Shown: positions 60,952 to 64,000 of the stretch, piece after piece
Position numbering within the stretch: position 1 is the stretch's first letter
Layout: each line of letters starts with the position of its first letter
NCBI GenBank assembly: GCA_035577985.1
Contig: DATJZY010000061.1
Coordinates: 1-64,000, forward strand
Source: Candidatus Eisenbacteria bacterium
GTDB taxonomy: Bacteria > Desulfobacterota > Binatia > DP-6
Direction of reading: 5' to 3'
Length of the DNA stretch: 64,000 nucleotides
Program-made: the position numbers and the translations under genes
Notes under the pieces: generated by a model
Database searches by the model: none
The model's input: the letters and a program-made list of their open reading frames with translations, nothing else
Told to the model about the DNA's origin: nothing

Positions 60952-64000
<3,049 letters not shown>

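Overview
This is a GC-rich window (roughly 70 percent G+C by eye) densely packed with genes on both strands. It contains no tRNA, rRNA, CRISPR array, IS element or phage block that I can recognise. The outer-membrane lipoprotein machinery (two Lnt homologues), several lipoproteins, a di-heme peroxidase and many Sec-exported proteins point to a Gram-negative bacterium. Thr-rich 'TTTSTST' linkers, CGDG/CNGLDDDCDG cysteine repeats and short Lys/Ala-rich secreted proteins, combined with P450, Baeyer-Villiger, acyl-CoA dehydrogenase and MopE-like genes, resemble uncultured Deltaproteobacteria-like lineages such as Binatota. That placement is inference from style, not a database match.

Layout. 1-13.8 kb: a partial membrane glycosyltransferase-like gene, a Tat-exported cupin-like protein beside a MEST-like hydrolase, several secreted proteins (Gly/Tyr-rich, CAP-domain, Thr-linker), a VIT1-type transporter, an LssY_C protein, a MauG-type di-heme peroxidase, a YjbR-like protein overlapping a TAXI-type binding protein, a P450 and an EF-hand protein. 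13.8-24.1 kb: a QueC-like PP-loop protein and a secreted protein, then a translationally coupled trio (receiver-kinase hybrid, lnt, membrane sensor kinase) facing a second lnt with an ankyrin lipoprotein. 24.1-35.2 kb: a pectinacetylesterase-like protein, the glnK-amt operon with a near-consensus sigma-54 promoter and a strong terminator hairpin, a Baeyer-Villiger monooxygenase, a large Cys-repeat secreted protein, an AAHS-type MFS transporter and an ACT protein. 35.2-45.8 kb: a coupled minus-strand set (PPOX flavoprotein, DUF3556 membrane protein, CrtI/PYROXD2-like oxidoreductase), an endolysin-like muramidase, a UspA-UbiB fusion overlapping a second desaturase-like flavoprotein, an aldehyde dehydrogenase and an internally shortened sulfatase. 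45.8-64 kb: an astacin-ricin B protease, a second P450, an SDR, a VOC protein, a DUF3300 lipoprotein with a Gln-rich tail, a PQQ beta-propeller, an SGNH hydrolase, DUF1993, an acyl-CoA dehydrogenase, a GH43-like propeller, a beta-helix protein, and the start of a large MopE-repeat protein that runs off the right edge.

How the genes work together. Three themes recur: oxidative attack on hydrophobic or aromatic substrates (two P450s, BVMO, AAHS transporter, ALDH, ACAD, SDR); envelope and lipoprotein maintenance with sensing (two Lnts coupled to kinases); and a rich secretome built from reusable disulfide-rich and helical modules. The most novel-looking items are a mirror-symmetric CX3CX6C...CX6CX3C module shared by two otherwise unrelated secreted proteins, the UspA-UbiB fusion coupled to a flavoprotein, a sulfatase lacking its middle, and the Lnt/sensor-kinase operon.
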